From contig PKWH01000202.1 of NCBI GenBank assembly GCA_003131985.1, positions 1-7,267 on the forward strand: 7,267 nt of DNA. Direction: 5' to 3'. This document shows, piece after piece, positions 6,112 to 7,267 of this stretch (position 1 is its first letter; every line of letters starts with the position of its first letter). The translations under genes were made by a program, and so were the position numbers. The notes below the pieces were generated by a model that saw only the letters and a list, made by a program, of their open reading frames with translations, did not search any database and was not told where the DNA came from. Origin of the DNA: Acidobacteriota bacterium. GTDB lineage: Bacteria > Acidobacteriota > Terriglobia > Acidiferrales > UBA7541.

Positions 6112-6229
6112 TCCCAAGATGGAAGCCCACCGGAAGTTTGGGCCCGTTTCCTATTCTTGCGTTGTACGTGCGCTGACCAGTCCTTAGTCAAATTCACCGC
6201 CGAATGAAGTGCTCGACACGCTCGTCAAT

Positions 6230-6258
6230 TTGACTTGCCTCAGCCGGCAAATTAAGAT
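6230..6258 (+). promoter_or_regulatory. Candidate promoter of the kinase gene
   Basis: TTGACT (6230-6235), 17 bp, TAAGAT (6253-6258), placing transcription start near 6265, just before ATG 6268. The -35 overlaps the 11-bp palindrome GTCAATTTGAC (6224-6234), a possible regulator site. Between here and the padR promoter (6112-6223) I see no gene. Confidence 0.45.
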
Positions 6259-6267
6259 GACACGCGC

Positions 6268-7267
6268 ATGGCGAACACTCAGCCCTTCATTGGCCGCACA
6301 GTCTCTCATTATCGCATTGTAGAAAAGCTCGGTGGCGGCGGCATGGGCGTGGTGTATAAGGCCGAAGACACCCGCCTTGGCCGCAACGTAGCGCTGAAAT
6401 TCCTTCCCGATAATATGGTCGAGAACCACGCTACGCTGGAGCGGTTTCAGCGCGAAGCGCGCGCCGCATCGGCACTGAATCATCCCAACATTTGCACGAT
6501 TTACGATATCGGGGAGCATGAAGGGCGTCCCTTCATCTGCATGGAACTCCTCGAGGGCGTGACCCTGAAACATCACATTAATAATAAGCCCATGGAAATT
6601 GAGGAATTGCTGGAACTGGCCATCCAGATCTCCGATGCCCTGGAAGTCGCCCACTCTAAGCGCATCGTGCACCGCGACATCAAGCCCGCGAACATCTTCA
6701 TCACCCATTCGGGACGCGCCAAGATCCTCGATTTCGGCCTGGCCAAGCAGGGTCCGCAGCAACGCCAGGGAGGCGAGACGGGAGAAGTGACCGCAGGGCA
6801 CTCAAGTGACGATCTCACAATTCCCGGCTCAGCCATCGGCACGATCGCCTACATGTCACCCGAACAGGCGCGCGGCTCGGAGCTCGATCATCGCACCGAT
6901 CTTTTTTCCTTCGGCACGGTGCTCTATGAGATGGCCACCGGTCGCCAGACATTTTCAGGAAATACTTCGGCCGTGATTTTCGACGCAATTCTGAACCGCA
7001 CTCCCACTCCGCCCGCTCGGCTCAATCCGCGTCTTCCTGCGGAACTCTCTGCGATCATCCTCAAGGCGATGGAAAAGAATCCGGAAGGTCGGTACCAGAC
7101 CGCTGCCGGTATGCGCATCGACCTTACGCGACTGAAGCATGATTCCGATTCGGGGCGTACTGCTGCTCCGGCGGCGCGCGCGCAAAAATCGCTGGCGGTT
7201 CTGTATTTCGAAAATCTGAGCGGCGCCAAAGAAGATGAGTATTTTCGCGACGGGATGACCGAAGACA
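6268..7267 (+). CDS. Hanks-type Ser/Thr protein kinase with TolB-like extension (3' end cut)
   Basis: The first 333 residues of a protein that continues past the right edge. Residues 15-290 are a complete kinase domain: Gly loop GGGGMG (22-27), ATP lysine K44 in VALKFL, helix-C Glu63, catalytic loop HRDIKPAN (135-142; Asp137), DFG (155-157), SPE in place of APE (197-199) within GTIAYMSPEQARG, and DLFSFG (211-216). All catalytic residues are present, so it should be active. The activation segment is long and hydrophilic (160-190) with several Ser/Thr. After a short polar/Ala linker (291-306) with no membrane segment, SLAVLYFENLSG and EYFRDGMTED (308-333) open a TolB-like domain, usually followed by TPR repeats in acidobacterial kinases; that part is off the edge. 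ATG 6268 is the first start after an in-frame TAA at 6253; no Shine-Dalgarno is seen. It is divergent from padR. Confidence 0.93.
   Translation, partial: MANTQPFIGRTVSHYRIVEKLGGGGMGVVYKAEDTRLGRNVALKFLPDNMVENHATLERFQREARAASALNHPNICTIYDIGEHEGRPFICMELLEGVTLKHHINNKPMEIEELLELAIQISDALEVAHSKRIVHRDIKPANIFITHSGRAKILDFGLAKQGPQQRQGGETGEVTAGHSSDDLTIPGSAIGTIAYMSPEQARGSELDHRTDLFSFGTVLYEMATGRQTFSGNTSAVIFDAILNRTPTPPARLNPRLPAELSAIILKAMEKNPEGRYQTAAGMRIDLTRLKHDSDSGRTAAPAARAQKSLAVLYFENLSGAKEDEYFRDGMTED

Noticed and set aside
6184..6801. 205-codon - strand open frame
   Set aside because: It is antisense to the kinase domain, whose catalytic motifs are all intact on the + strand.

Overview
The window looks like chromosomal DNA from an acidobacterium (Acidobacteriota, Terriglobia/Koribacter/Solibacter-like). 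The evidence is a PadR regulator fused by a 4-base overlap to a duplicated FtsX/MacB-type permease of the ADOP kind (acidobacterial duplicated orphan permease), a Hanks-type Ser/Thr kinase running into a TolB-like domain, two small or secreted proteins of a style I associate with this phylum, and a dispersed-looking repeat with a GTCGTGGC/GCCACGAC hairpin. Base composition is moderately GC-rich. I see no RNA gene, CRISPR array, transposase or phage gene. The taxonomic call is from recognition, not from a search.

Left part (1-1639, all + strand): a small membrane protein (DUF2834, GTG start at 101), then a two-gene unit of an ArsR-family repressor and an SRPBCC/AHSA1 protein. The promoter of the unit sits in an array of four GAATATTC-like sites spaced exactly 16 bp apart, the last two forming a perfect 10-bp inverted repeat between and over the -35 and -10 elements. 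This suggests autoregulation. A strong hairpin (1466-1513) follows the unit.

Middle (1640-3030): a 63-residue conserved-looking hypothetical protein on + faces a secreted, Gly/Asn-rich protein on -. The gap between these convergent genes (1832-2024) holds a diverged 23-nt direct duplication, one copy of which forms a perfect hairpin.

Right part (3031-7267): a two-gene - strand operon, padR then the ADOP permease (ATGA overlap), diverges from a + strand Ser/Thr kinase that runs off the right edge. The 193-bp divergent region carries a candidate promoter in each direction, a TCTATA repeat cluster next to padR, and an 11-bp palindrome over the kinase -35.

A recurring theme is that the three genes with the clearest promoter candidates (arsR-like, padR-like, kinase) have no Shine-Dalgarno sequence, and their -10 elements lie so close to the start codon that the mRNAs would be leaderless or nearly so. 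Internal genes of the same units (SRPBCC, ADOP) do have Shine-Dalgarno sequences. I find no clearly new biological system. The best leads are the phased operator array, the leaderless pattern and the shared padR/kinase control region.
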